Part shown: piece after piece, positions 1 to 8,045 of the stretch
How positions within the stretch are numbered: position 1 is the stretch's first letter
How the letters are laid out: each line of letters begins with the position of its first letter
Assembly: GCA_934621485.1 (NCBI GenBank)
Contig: CAKTUS010000020.1
Span: 1 to 36,384, forward strand
Reading direction: 5' to 3'
Origin: an uncultured Clostridia bacterium
GTDB taxonomy: Bacteria; Bacillota; Clostridia; Christensenellales; Aristaeellaceae
DNA: 36,384 bases
The notes under the pieces: model-generated
The model's database searches: none
Told to the model about the DNA's origin: nothing
Seen by the model: the letters and a program-made list of their open reading frames with translations, nothing else
Made by a program: the position numbers and the translations under genes

Positions 1-791
1 CTCAGGAGGGCGACTCCGTCATCTTTCAGAATGTACAGGCCCTTCAGCATTTTACGCAGCCGCCTGCCCGCTATACGGAGGCCAGCCTGGTAAAGGCCCT
101 GGAGGATAAGGGCATCGGCCGGCCCAGTACGTATGCGCCCACGATTACCACCATCATTTCCCGCGGCTACGTGTCCCGGGAGAAAAAACGCCTGTATCCA
201 ACCGAACTGGGCCGCATGATTACCAGCATGATGATGGAGTATTTTGGCCCCATCATCGATACGGCTTTCACCGCTTTGCTGGAAGACAAGCTGGATACGG
301 TGGAAGAAGGCGGCGAACAGTGGCGGCAGATTTTGCGCGATTTTTATCCGCCCTTTGAAAAAATGCTGAATGTGGCCGAGAACCAGATTGAAAAGGTAGA
401 GGTTAAGGACGAGGTGAGCGACGTTCAGTGTGACAAGTGCGGCGCCATGATGGTATACAAGATGGGGCGCTTTGGAAAATTTCTTGCCTGTCCCAATTTT
501 CCTGAGTGCCGCAACGCCAAACCGATTCTCACGTATATCGAAGCGCCTTGTCCCAAGTGCGGCGCGCGGCTAATGGAGAAAACCAGCAAGAAAAACCGGA
601 AATTCTATGGCTGTGAGCGTTACCCGGAGTGCGATTTTGTCAGCTGGGAAATGCCCATTAGCGAAAAATGCCCCAGGTGCGGCAGCTATATGGTGAAAAA
701 GCGCGGCAAACACGGCGAAGAAATCCACTTGTGTGCAAACGAAACCTGCCGTTACAAAGAAAGCGTTGAAAAGCAGGACGAAGAGGAATAA
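1..791 (+). CDS. topA: DNA topoisomerase I, C-terminal part (partial)
   Basis: Type IA topoisomerase that relaxes negatively supercoiled DNA. The gene enters from the left edge; its reading frame is set by position 3 and about 262 residues are visible. The part before position 250 contains the family's helix-turn-helix-like stretch GIGRPSTYAPTI, which belongs to the core enzyme. Three C-terminal zinc ribbons follow, each with a CxxC pair and a second cysteine pair, at about 429-513, 549-633 and 669-750 (CPNFPEC and CERYPEC are typical). The active-site tyrosine lies upstream of the window. The protein ends in an acidic tail. A GTG at 171 could mimic a start, but the homology runs through it. 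It is the first visible gene of a run that continues into trmFO 24 bases later. Identification is firm. Confidence 0.96.
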   Translation, partial: QEGDSVIFQNVQALQHFTQPPARYTEASLVKALEDKGIGRPSTYAPTITTIISRGYVSREKKRLYPTELGRMITSMMMEYFGPIIDTAFTALLEDKLDTVEEGGEQWRQILRDFYPPFEKMLNVAENQIEKVEVKDEVSDVQCDKCGAMMVYKMGRFGKFLACPNFPECRNAKPILTYIEAPCPKCGARLMEKTSKKNRKFYGCERYPECDFVSWEMPISEKCPRCGSYMVKKRGKHGEEIHLCANETCRYKESVEKQDEEE

Positions 792-815
792 AAAAGACAG
801 GAAGGATGAACGCCT

Positions 816-2132
816 GTGAGCGTTACCATTATCGGAGGCGGCTTGGCAGGGTGCGAGGCCGCCTGGCAGCTGGCCAAGCGGGGCGTGCCGGTGGAGCTGT
901 ATGAAATGAAGCCTCAGCGCAAAACCCCCGCTCAATCGTTGGATACCATGGCGGAGCTGGTGTGCAGCAACAGCCTGCGCAGCGACCGTCTTACCAACGC
1001 CGTAGGGCTGCTCAAGGCTGAGATGCGAAAGCTGGATTCCCTGATTATGCGTGCGGCCGATGAAACGGCTGTGCCTGCCGGCGGCGCGCTTGCGGTGGAC
1101 CGCACTGCCTTTTCCGCCTGCGTTGACCAGGCCGTTCGTCAGCATCCGTTGATTCGGCTGCATCAGGAAGAAGTAACCGAAATTCCTTCTGAAGGCACGG
1201 TCGTTATTGCAACGGGTCCTTTAACCAGCGATGCTCTGTCTGCGGCGATCAGCCGTATGGACGGCTTGTCCACTCTACATTTTTACGATGCGGCGGCCCC
1301 CATTGTAACGGCCGACAGCCTGAACATGGATAAGGTGTATTGCCTCTCGCGCTACGACCGGGGTGCGGACTACCTGAATTGCCCCATGAATCGGGAGGAA
1401 TACATGGCCTTTGTGCGCGAGCTGCAAACAGCGCAGACGGTGGATGTGCGCGGCTTTGAGGAAAAGGCGGTCTTTGAGGGCTGCATGCCCATTGAAAGCA
1501 TGGCCAAGCGGGGCGACATGGCCATTGCCTTCGGGCCGCTCAAGCCGGTAGGTCTGCCGGATCCGCGCACCGGAAAGGAGCCCTTTGCCGTGGTGCAGCT
1601 GCGCCGGGACAACTTTGCCGGTTCCCTCTACAACATCGTCGGCTTTCAGACGCGGTTAACCTGGCCGGAGCAGCGGCGCGTGTTCGGCATGATTCCCGGA
1701 CTGGAAAACGCGGAATTTGCCCGTTTGGGCGTTATGCACCGCAATACCTTTTTGAACAGTCCCGGCTTTTTGGACGATACCTTCCGCGTGATGGCGCAGC
1801 CCCGCATCTCCTTTGCCGGGCAGATTACCGGCGTAGAGGGGTATGTGGAAAGCGCCGCCAGCGGTTTGCTGGTGGGGTTGTCAATCGCCTATCGTCAGCA
1901 GGGCAAGCAGCCGCCTCATTTCAGCGGGCAGACTGCCTTGGGAGCGATGGGGCGTTACGTAAGCGTCCCCAACAAGCGCTTCCAGCCCATGAACTGCGCT
2001 TTTGGCCTGATCGACCCGCTGGAGGTTGCGCCGGGGGAAAAGCGCATCCGCAACAAGCAGCAGCGCTATGAAAGAATTTCGGAACGCGCTTTGACGGAAA
2101 TAGACCGGCTGATTGCACAAATGGAGCTGTAG
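816..2132 (+). CDS. trmFO: Methylenetetrahydrofolate-tRNA (uracil-54-C5)-methyltransferase TrmFO
   Basis: Folate- and FAD-dependent enzyme that makes ribothymidine at position 54 of tRNA, as in most Firmicutes. The 438-residue product has the usual length. It opens with the FAD dinucleotide-binding motif GGGLAGCEAA (residues 7-16) and keeps both cysteines expected for catalysis: Cys50 in CSNSL and Cys223 in EGCMPIES. The start is GTG, supported by GGAAGG about ten bases upstream; an ATG at 805 is out of frame. It follows topA directly, the conserved Firmicutes order topA-trmFO. In Bacillus the next genes are xerC, hslV, hslU and codY. Here the xerC position is taken by a hydrolase-like gene. 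Confidence 0.97.
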   Translation: MSVTIIGGGLAGCEAAWQLAKRGVPVELYEMKPQRKTPAQSLDTMAELVCSNSLRSDRLTNAVGLLKAEMRKLDSLIMRAADETAVPAGGALAVDRTAFSACVDQAVRQHPLIRLHQEEVTEIPSEGTVVIATGPLTSDALSAAISRMDGLSTLHFYDAAAPIVTADSLNMDKVYCLSRYDRGADYLNCPMNREEYMAFVRELQTAQTVDVRGFEEKAVFEGCMPIESMAKRGDMAIAFGPLKPVGLPDPRTGKEPFAVVQLRRDNFAGSLYNIVGFQTRLTWPEQRRVFGMIPGLENAEFARLGVMHRNTFLNSPGFLDDTFRVMAQPRISFAGQITGVEGYVESAASGLLVGLSIAYRQQGKQPPHFSGQTALGAMGRYVSVPNKRFQPMNCAFGLIDPLEVAPGEKRIRNKQQRYERISERALTEIDRLIAQMEL

Positions 2133-2135
2133 CTA

Positions 2136-2164
2136 TGGTCAGAACCACGGGATTATGGTATGCT
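2136..2164 (+). promoter_or_regulatory. Possible internal promoter before the hydrolase-hslVU genes
   Basis: In the 58-base gap after trmFO there is TGGTCA (2136-2141), a 17-base spacer and TATGCT (2159-2164). The -10 is preceded by TGG, giving an extended -10 form. The match to the housekeeping consensus is moderate (4/6 and 5/6). It could feed the downstream genes independently of topA. This is inference from sequence only. Confidence 0.35.
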
Positions 2165-2190
2165 GTGTACAGAAGGAGGCATTGGTTGCA

Positions 2191-3585
2191 ATGAAAAAAC
2201 TTGTTGCTGTGATGCTGGCCGTTGCGCTGATGCTGGGCATATGCCCGGCGGCCATGGCCAAAAAGAACGTTCAAATGAACGACGACGTTCCCGTATGGAC
2301 CGAGGACACCGTGCGCGAATATGCGCTGGATTATATCGAAGGCACGTCGATGAGCCGCCTGTGGGGGTATTATGACCTGCAAATTCGCCGGTATATGCCC
2401 TTGGCTTCTTACGAGGCGCTGCTGGTGGATTTGGAATGGATGACCGGCGCGTTTGTAGGCTTGGGCACGTACCGCTATTTTGAGGAACCGGAGCTGCAGT
2501 TAAAAACGCATGTGCTCCACCTGTGCATGGAAAAGCAGGACCTGGACATGTATTTCACGCATAAGGACAAGGAAGACGACTGGGAGGTTATGGCCGTTGA
2601 ATTCATGCCTGCCGAAAAGCAGGATTATTATGATGAGAACCATCTGCTGGTAGACGGCGAGCCCGTTGCAGAGGAAGATCGCTACCAGGAAATTGAGATT
2701 ACGGTTGGCACCCAAACCTATCCGCTCAGCGGAAAGCTGACCATGCCGCTGGACGCCAGCGCAACCAACCAGGTGCCCGCCTGCGTGCTGGTACATGACG
2801 AGGGCGCGCTGGATATGAACAGTACCCTCGGGCAAACCGCGTTTTTTGCAGACCTGGCTGACGCGTTGGGAAACATGGGAATTGCCGTTATTCGCTACGA
2901 CAAGCGCAGCTATGCGTACCCAAACGCCACGTTTGAAACGGTGCGGGAAGAAGTGGTGGAGGACGCTCTGTCTGCCGTAGCGCTGCTGGCAACAGACAAA
3001 CGGATTGACAAAAAACGCATTGTGGTGATTGGGCACGGCGTTGGCGCGAAGATTGTGCCGCGCATTGCAGCCGAATCGGACGGAGCGGTTCGGGCCATGA
3101 TTCTGATTGGCGGCTCTCCTCAGCGGCTGCTGGACTTGGATTACAACCGCTATAAGGACACCATTGCTGAAAGCGACCTGAAAACCGTGCAGAACGCCGT
3201 GCGCAAAATGGACCGCATGAAGGAAAACGCCGCCAGAGAACTGACGCTGTTTGGCCATAACGGTTATTATTATTGGGATATGGAACAAAACGACCCTGTC
3301 AAGCTGCTGAAAAAGCTGAAGCTGCCTACCTATATCGTGCAGGGACGGGAAGATGCGGTGGTTTCCGAGGATAACGGCCGTCGCGCCTATATTGAGCAGC
3401 TGGGCGTCAATTCAACCTTTGCGGATTTCAAATCCTTTCGCGGGCTGAATCACCTGTTGATGAACGATTTGAGCACCAATGCCGACGGCATGCCGGAATA
3501 TCGCTATCCCACCCATCTGGACCGTCTGGCCGGGAGAAACCTGGCCCAATGGATTTTGGCGCTTTATGCTGCAACGGAGGAGTGA
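2191..3585 (+). CDS. Secreted alpha/beta-hydrolase-fold protein lacking the nucleophile
   Basis: A 464-residue exported protein. The ATG at 2191 is chosen because AGGAGG (2174-2179) sits 11 bases upstream and the product then begins with a clean signal peptide: MKK, a hydrophobic stretch, then PAAMA at about residues 15-20. Residues 25-165 resemble a small DUF3887-like N-terminal domain. From about residue 190 an alpha/beta-hydrolase (dienelactone-hydrolase-like) fold follows, with VLVHDEG, IRYDKRSYAY and VVIGHGVGAK. The nucleophile elbow reads Gly-His-Gly-Val-Gly, so residue 283, normally Ser, is Gly. The oxyanion segment is HDEG where related proteins have HGSG. The putative acid (Asp388 in GREDAVV) and histidine (His421 in GLNHLL) are kept. 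It may be a binding pseudoenzyme. The stop overlaps the ribosome-binding region of hslV, so the genes are coupled. Its function is unknown. Confidence 0.85.
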   Translation: MKKLVAVMLAVALMLGICPAAMAKKNVQMNDDVPVWTEDTVREYALDYIEGTSMSRLWGYYDLQIRRYMPLASYEALLVDLEWMTGAFVGLGTYRYFEEPELQLKTHVLHLCMEKQDLDMYFTHKDKEDDWEVMAVEFMPAEKQDYYDENHLLVDGEPVAEEDRYQEIEITVGTQTYPLSGKLTMPLDASATNQVPACVLVHDEGALDMNSTLGQTAFFADLADALGNMGIAVIRYDKRSYAYPNATFETVREEVVEDALSAVALLATDKRIDKKRIVVIGHGVGAKIVPRIAAESDGAVRAMILIGGSPQRLLDLDYNRYKDTIAESDLKTVQNAVRKMDRMKENAARELTLFGHNGYYYWDMEQNDPVKLLKKLKLPTYIVQGREDAVVSEDNGRRAYIEQLGVNSTFADFKSFRGLNHLLMNDLSTNADGMPEYRYPTHLDRLAGRNLAQWILALYAATEE

Positions 3586-3590
3586 TTGCA

Positions 3591-4124
3591 ATGACCATGA
3601 TGGGAACAACCATTTGCGCCGTAAAGCGCGGCGACCAGGTTGCCATTGCCGGCGACGGACAGGTAACCATGGGGGAGCACACCGTATTTAAGTCCAGCGC
3701 CAAAAAGGTGCGCAAGCTGTACAACGGGCAGGTACTTGCCGGCTTTGCCGGTTCTGTAGCGGACGCCTTTACCCTGTGCGAGCGCTTTGAGGAAAAGCTG
3801 ACTCAGTGTGGCGGCAACCTGGAGCGTGCAGCCGTAAGCCTGGCTCAGGAATGGCGCGGCGACAATGCCATTCGCAAACTGGAGAGCATGCTGATTGTGG
3901 CGGACAAAAACAGCCTGCTGATTTTGAGCGGCAACGGCGAGGTCATCGACCCGGATGACGGCGTATGCGCCATCGGTTCCGGAGGGAACTTTGCCTTGGC
4001 GGCCGCCCGGGCTCTGGTGCAAAACACCGACCTTTCGGCGGAAAGCATCGCTGTGAAAGCGCTGGAGGTTGCCGCCTCCATTTGCGTGTATACCAACGAT
4101 CATATCAGTGTAGAAACGCTGTAG
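3591..4124 (+). CDS. hslV: ATP-dependent protease peptidase subunit HslV
   Basis: N-terminal-nucleophile peptidase that assembles as a double ring and is gated by HslU. The ATG at 3591 is preceded by GGAGG (3576-3580), giving 177 residues, close to the family norm; longer readings run back into the hydrolase gene. Removal of the first five residues would expose Thr6 of TTICAVKRG as the catalytic threonine. This is the classical Thr form and not the Ser form of Bacillus CodW/ClpQ. GDGQVTMG, the AGSVADAFTL block and the IGSGGNFALAAARAL segment are all family-typical. It lies 13 bases before hslU. Identification is firm; the exact start is slightly uncertain because a second ATG occurs two codons later. 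Confidence 0.96.
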   Translation: MTMMGTTICAVKRGDQVAIAGDGQVTMGEHTVFKSSAKKVRKLYNGQVLAGFAGSVADAFTLCERFEEKLTQCGGNLERAAVSLAQEWRGDNAIRKLESMLIVADKNSLLILSGNGEVIDPDDGVCAIGSGGNFALAAARALVQNTDLSAESIAVKALEVAASICVYTNDHISVETL

Positions 4125-4137
4125 GAGGCGTGACAAA

Positions 4138-5508
4138 ATGAAAGAGCTAACCCCCCGCGAGATTACGCGAGAACTGGACCGCTATATTATCGGTCAGGAC
4201 GAGGCCAAGCGCGCCGTCGCCATTGCCCTGCGCAACCGTTACCGCCGCGCCCAGCTGGACGAATCCATCCGCAATGAAATCAGCCCAAAGAACATTCTGA
4301 TGATTGGCCCTACCGGCGTGGGTAAGACGGAAATTGCCCGCCGGTTGGCTAAACTGGTAAACGCTCCTTTTGTAAAGGTGGAAGCTACCAAGTTTACGGA
4401 AGTGGGCTATGTGGGCCGTGATGTGGAAAGCATCATTCGCGACCTGACGGAAAACGCCATTCGCATGGTGCGCAAGGAGTTTTCCGCCAAGGTGGAAACG
4501 CGGGCCAGCGTATTGGCGGAGGACCGTTTGGTAACGCTGCTGGTGCATCCACCCAAAAAGACGCCGGCCAATCCCTTTGAATTTTTGATGGGCGGGGCGA
4601 AAAAGGAGCCCGATGTACCTAAGGAGGAGCAGGAAAAGCTGGCGCTTCGTCGAGAAGATATTTTGCAGCAGCTTCGGGAAGGCAAGCTGGAGGACCGGGA
4701 AATTGAAATTGAGGTGGAGGACGCCATGCCCGAACTGGAGGTTGGCGGCAATTCCATCAATATTGGGGATATGATGGGCGGCATGATGCCAAAACGCACC
4801 AAAATTCGCCGTGTAAAGGTCAGGGAAGCCCGCAAGATTCTGCTGGAGGAAGAGTCCGACAAGCTGATCGATGAGGATCAAGTGCGGGAGGAAGCCATTC
4901 GCCGAGCGGAACAGCAGGGCATTGTGTTCATTGATGAAATTGACAAGGTGGCCGGCCGCTCTGCCGGCGGTCACGGCCCGGACGTAAGCCGCGAAGGCGT
5001 GCAGCGGGATATTCTGCCCATTGTAGAGGGCAGCGTGGTAAATACCAAGTACGGCGCTGTGCGTACCGATTTTATGCTGTTTATTGCAGCGGGAGCGTTC
5101 CATGTGGCCAAGGTCAGCGACCTGATTCCCGAATTACAAGGCCGATTTCCCGTGCATGTAACCCTCAAGAGCCTGACCCAGGAGGACTTCAAAGCCATTC
5201 TGACCCAGCCGGAAAACGCGCTCACGCGTCAGTACGAGGCGCTGCTGGCCGTAGATAAGGTGTTCCTTTCCTTTGAGGACAGCGCCATCGATGCGATCGC
5301 TCACGCAGCCTATGTGATGAACGAAACCAAGGAGGACATCGGCGCGCGGCGCTTGTTTGCCGTTTTTGAAAAGCTGCTGGAGGATATCAGCTTTAACGCT
5401 GGCGGCGAGGAAATGCCTAATGTGTATCTGAACATCAACGGCGATTACGTGGTGGAGCACTTGGGCAAGGATGAAGTGACCCTGGATACTCGGCGCTACA
5501 TTCTATAA
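4138..5508 (+). CDS. hslU: HslU AAA+ unfoldase of the HslUV protease
   Basis: ATP-driven unfoldase that feeds substrates to HslV. The 456-residue product shows Walker A GPTGVGKT at residues 57-64, Walker B IDEID at about 265-269, and the family-specific FTEVGYVGRDVESIIRDL pore-region segment. A charged insertion (I domain) lies at roughly residues 110-240, with a glycine- and methionine-rich piece. The protein ends in Arg-Arg-Tyr-Ile-Leu, the kind of C-terminal tail that inserts into HslV. TAGGAGG lies about eight bases before the ATG. It is paired with hslV as in most bacteria. The gene that usually follows in Bacillus, codY, is absent here. Confidence 0.97.
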   Translation: MKELTPREITRELDRYIIGQDEAKRAVAIALRNRYRRAQLDESIRNEISPKNILMIGPTGVGKTEIARRLAKLVNAPFVKVEATKFTEVGYVGRDVESIIRDLTENAIRMVRKEFSAKVETRASVLAEDRLVTLLVHPPKKTPANPFEFLMGGAKKEPDVPKEEQEKLALRREDILQQLREGKLEDREIEIEVEDAMPELEVGGNSINIGDMMGGMMPKRTKIRRVKVREARKILLEEESDKLIDEDQVREEAIRRAEQQGIVFIDEIDKVAGRSAGGHGPDVSREGVQRDILPIVEGSVVNTKYGAVRTDFMLFIAAGAFHVAKVSDLIPELQGRFPVHVTLKSLTQEDFKAILTQPENALTRQYEALLAVDKVFLSFEDSAIDAIAHAAYVMNETKEDIGARRLFAVFEKLLEDISFNAGGEEMPNVYLNINGDYVVEHLGKDEVTLDTRRYIL

Positions 5509-5525
5509 GCGGAGGTGCCAGAGCA

Positions 5526-6836
5526 ATGCGCACAAAAATCACCAATGTACTGTTAACGCCCGGCGTTACAACGGAAAGTCACGTTCCCTTTGTGCCGGAC
5601 GCTGAAATCCAGATAGACGGAAACCGCATTACGTATGCAGGACCGCAAAGCCAGGCTCCCGCCTTTGAAGCCGACAAAATCATTGACGGCACAGGGTGTT
5701 TTGCCATGCCGGGACTGTGTAACATGCACGCTCATACCCCCATGACGCTGTTGCGCTCCTGCGGCAGCGATCTGCCCTTGGAACGCTGGCTGAATGAGGC
5801 CATTTTTCCGGTGGAGAAGCATCTGACAGACGAAGCCGTAAGGGCCGGCACCGATTTGGGGATTCTGGAAATGCTGCGCTTTGGCACCACCTCTTTCAAC
5901 GACATGTACTTCCATATGGACAGAGAGGCCGAAGCCGTGCGGGACAGCGGTATGCGTGCGCTGCTAAGCTACGGCGTCATCGATTTTGATGAAAGCTGCA
6001 ACGATTTGCTGCCCGGCATTGCGTTTGTGGAAAAATGGAACCATGTGAACGACCGCATCCGCGTGTGCTTTGGTCCCCATAGCGAAGCCACCACCACCCG
6101 AAAGGTGCTGGAAAAAACCCGCGACGCCGCTATCCGGTCTAAGGTACCTGTTCATATTCATGTAAGTGAAACCAAATTGGATTTTGAAGGAAGCATCAAA
6201 CGGCGTGGCGCCACGCCGCCTCAATATCTGGACGACATCGGCTTGACAGACGTGCCTTTGCTGGCCGCCCATTGCGTGTGGATGACGGATAAGGACATAG
6301 ACCTTTTTGCTCAGAAGGGCGTCTATATTTTGCATAACCCTATCAGCAATCTGAAGCTGGCCAGCGGGATTGCACCCATTGCCAAAATGCTGGAGCGCGG
6401 CTGTAAAATTACGTTGGGCACCGATGGCGTCGCCAGCAATAACAGCCTGAACCTGTGGGAGGAAATCAAGCTGATGCCCATGCTGCAAAAGGGTACGCTG
6501 CTGGATCCAACCGTTGTTTCCCCGGCCCAAGTGCTGGCGGCGGCAACCTACAACGGCGCTCAGGCGATGGGCTACAACGATTTGGGCCTGTTGAAACCCG
6601 GCTACCTGGCGGACCTGATTCTGGTAGATATGAATGTGCCGCAAATGATTCCCTGCAATGATATCGAAGGCAATCTGATTTATGCAACACAAGGCAGCGA
6701 CGTTCGTTTGACCATGGTGAATGGTCAGGTGCTCTACCAGGAAGGCGTTTATCTTACCATGGATGAAAAACTGATCAAGGCGCGCGCCCGCAAGGAAGCC
6801 GAAAAGCTGTTTGAGCGTACCGGCGCTGCTCAATAA
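5526..6836 (+). CDS. mtaD: 5-methylthioadenosine/S-adenosylhomocysteine deaminase (amidohydrolase)
   Basis: Metal-dependent amidohydrolase of the MTA/SAH/5'-deoxyadenosine deaminase group, which converts adenine nucleosides left over from SAM chemistry to inosine forms. The product is 436 residues. The metal and catalytic set is complete: His68 and His70 in NMHAHTP, His212 in HIHVSE with the nearby Glu, His249 in AAHCVW, and Asp300 in LGTDGVASNN. The SNNSLNLWEEIKL stretch is characteristic of this subgroup and not of chlorohydrolases or cytosine deaminase. GGAGGTG precedes the ATG and the gap to hslU is 17 bases. The precise preferred nucleoside cannot be read from sequence; 5'-deoxyadenosine is a good alternative in anaerobes rich in radical-SAM enzymes. 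Confidence 0.88.
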   Translation: MRTKITNVLLTPGVTTESHVPFVPDAEIQIDGNRITYAGPQSQAPAFEADKIIDGTGCFAMPGLCNMHAHTPMTLLRSCGSDLPLERWLNEAIFPVEKHLTDEAVRAGTDLGILEMLRFGTTSFNDMYFHMDREAEAVRDSGMRALLSYGVIDFDESCNDLLPGIAFVEKWNHVNDRIRVCFGPHSEATTTRKVLEKTRDAAIRSKVPVHIHVSETKLDFEGSIKRRGATPPQYLDDIGLTDVPLLAAHCVWMTDKDIDLFAQKGVYILHNPISNLKLASGIAPIAKMLERGCKITLGTDGVASNNSLNLWEEIKLMPMLQKGTLLDPTVVSPAQVLAAATYNGAQAMGYNDLGLLKPGYLADLILVDMNVPQMIPCNDIEGNLIYATQGSDVRLTMVNGQVLYQEGVYLTMDEKLIKARARKEAEKLFERTGAAQ

Positions 6837-6848
6837 AGGCCGCTGCAG

Positions 6849-8042
6849 ATGAAAGTTTTGGTCATTTGCCAGCATTACTGGCCAGAAAATTTTCGGGTAA
6901 CGGAAATCTGCGAAAACCTGGTCCGGCGCGGTCATCAGGTAACTGCGCTGGTAGGGTTGCCCAATTATCCATCCGGCATTGTTCCAAAGGAATACCGGCA
7001 TTTTCGCAACCGCAGGCAGCAGCGAAACGGGGTGGAAATTCGCCGCTGCTTTGAAATTGGCCGTCGGCCCGGAAAAGCGGGTCTGGCAGTTAACTATGTC
7101 AGCTTCATGGTTTCCGCCTGCTTTCATGCTCTGCTCTTGAAGCGAGACTACAATGTGGTATACGCCTATTCTACATCGCCGGTGCTCATGAGCTTGCCGG
7201 CGGCATTACTGCGTTGCTTTAGCCCCAAAAAGCTCATGATTTATGTACTGGATATTTGGCCGGCCTGTTTAGCCGCCATGAATGTGCCGGAAAGCCATCT
7301 GCTGTACCGGTTTATGAAGCGGGTCAGTAAATGGGTATATGGAAAAGCGGATTTGCTGGTGTATTCTTCCAAGCGTTTTCAGGGGTATTTGAAAACAGTG
7401 CACGGAATTGAGGTAAACGACGAGCAATACATGCCGCAGTTTGCAGATGACATTTTTCAAAAGCCGCTGCCGGCTAAGCCAAGAGAAAACACCGTAAACC
7501 TGGTGTTTGCCGGCAATATTGGCAAGGTGCAGGCGGTGGAGGTGCTGATGCAGGCTGCGGCGCTCTTAAAGGAAGAACCGATTCAGTGGCACATCGTAGG
7601 CGACGGATCCAACGCGCAGGCCTGCAAGGCGCTGGCCGATACTTTGCATCTGGGGGAAAGAGTGCATTTTTACGGTCGCAGGCCGCTGGAAGAAATGCCC
7701 GCCTTTTATGCCATGGCCGATGCAATGCTTGTGAGCATGCGGGACGATATCAGCGTGAACGACACCTTGCCGGGCAAGGTGCAAAGCTACATGGCCGCTG
7801 CCAAGCCTGTACTTGGGTCCATTGCAGGCGAAACTGCCTATGTTATTGAGCAAGCTCAATGCGGTTTTTGCGCCCCTCCGGACAATCCGAAGGCTTTTGC
7901 CGGCGTGGTGCGCCGCTTTTTGGCAACGCCAAACTGGGAACAGCTTGGACAAAACGGAAGGCGTTATTCAGACGCCCATTTTACGAAAAAAGAGCACATG
8001 GACAAGCTGGAGGCCCTGCTTAATCAGCTTGCGAAAGGATGA
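6849..8042 (+). CDS. Glycosyltransferase family 4, WbuB-like
   Basis: Probable retaining GT-B glycosyltransferase for a cell-surface polysaccharide or glycolipid. The product is 397 residues. The N-terminal ICQHYWPENFRVTEIC segment is typical of WbuB/fucosaminyl-transferase-like proteins. The C-terminal donor-binding half has FAGNIGKVQAVE (near residue 220), the VGDGS segment and an E-x7-E-like motif around GETAYVIEQAQCGF. No membrane segment is strong, though a hydrophobic patch at about 85-120 may associate with the membrane. It starts 12 bases after the deaminase with only a weak AAAGG site, and the next transferase begins three bases after its stop. Donor and acceptor sugars cannot be assigned. 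Confidence 0.86.
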   Translation: MKVLVICQHYWPENFRVTEICENLVRRGHQVTALVGLPNYPSGIVPKEYRHFRNRRQQRNGVEIRRCFEIGRRPGKAGLAVNYVSFMVSACFHALLLKRDYNVVYAYSTSPVLMSLPAALLRCFSPKKLMIYVLDIWPACLAAMNVPESHLLYRFMKRVSKWVYGKADLLVYSSKRFQGYLKTVHGIEVNDEQYMPQFADDIFQKPLPAKPRENTVNLVFAGNIGKVQAVEVLMQAAALLKEEPIQWHIVGDGSNAQACKALADTLHLGERVHFYGRRPLEEMPAFYAMADAMLVSMRDDISVNDTLPGKVQSYMAAAKPVLGSIAGETAYVIEQAQCGFCAPPDNPKAFAGVVRRFLATPNWEQLGQNGRRYSDAHFTKKEHMDKLEALLNQLAKG

Positions 8043-8045
8043 AAA

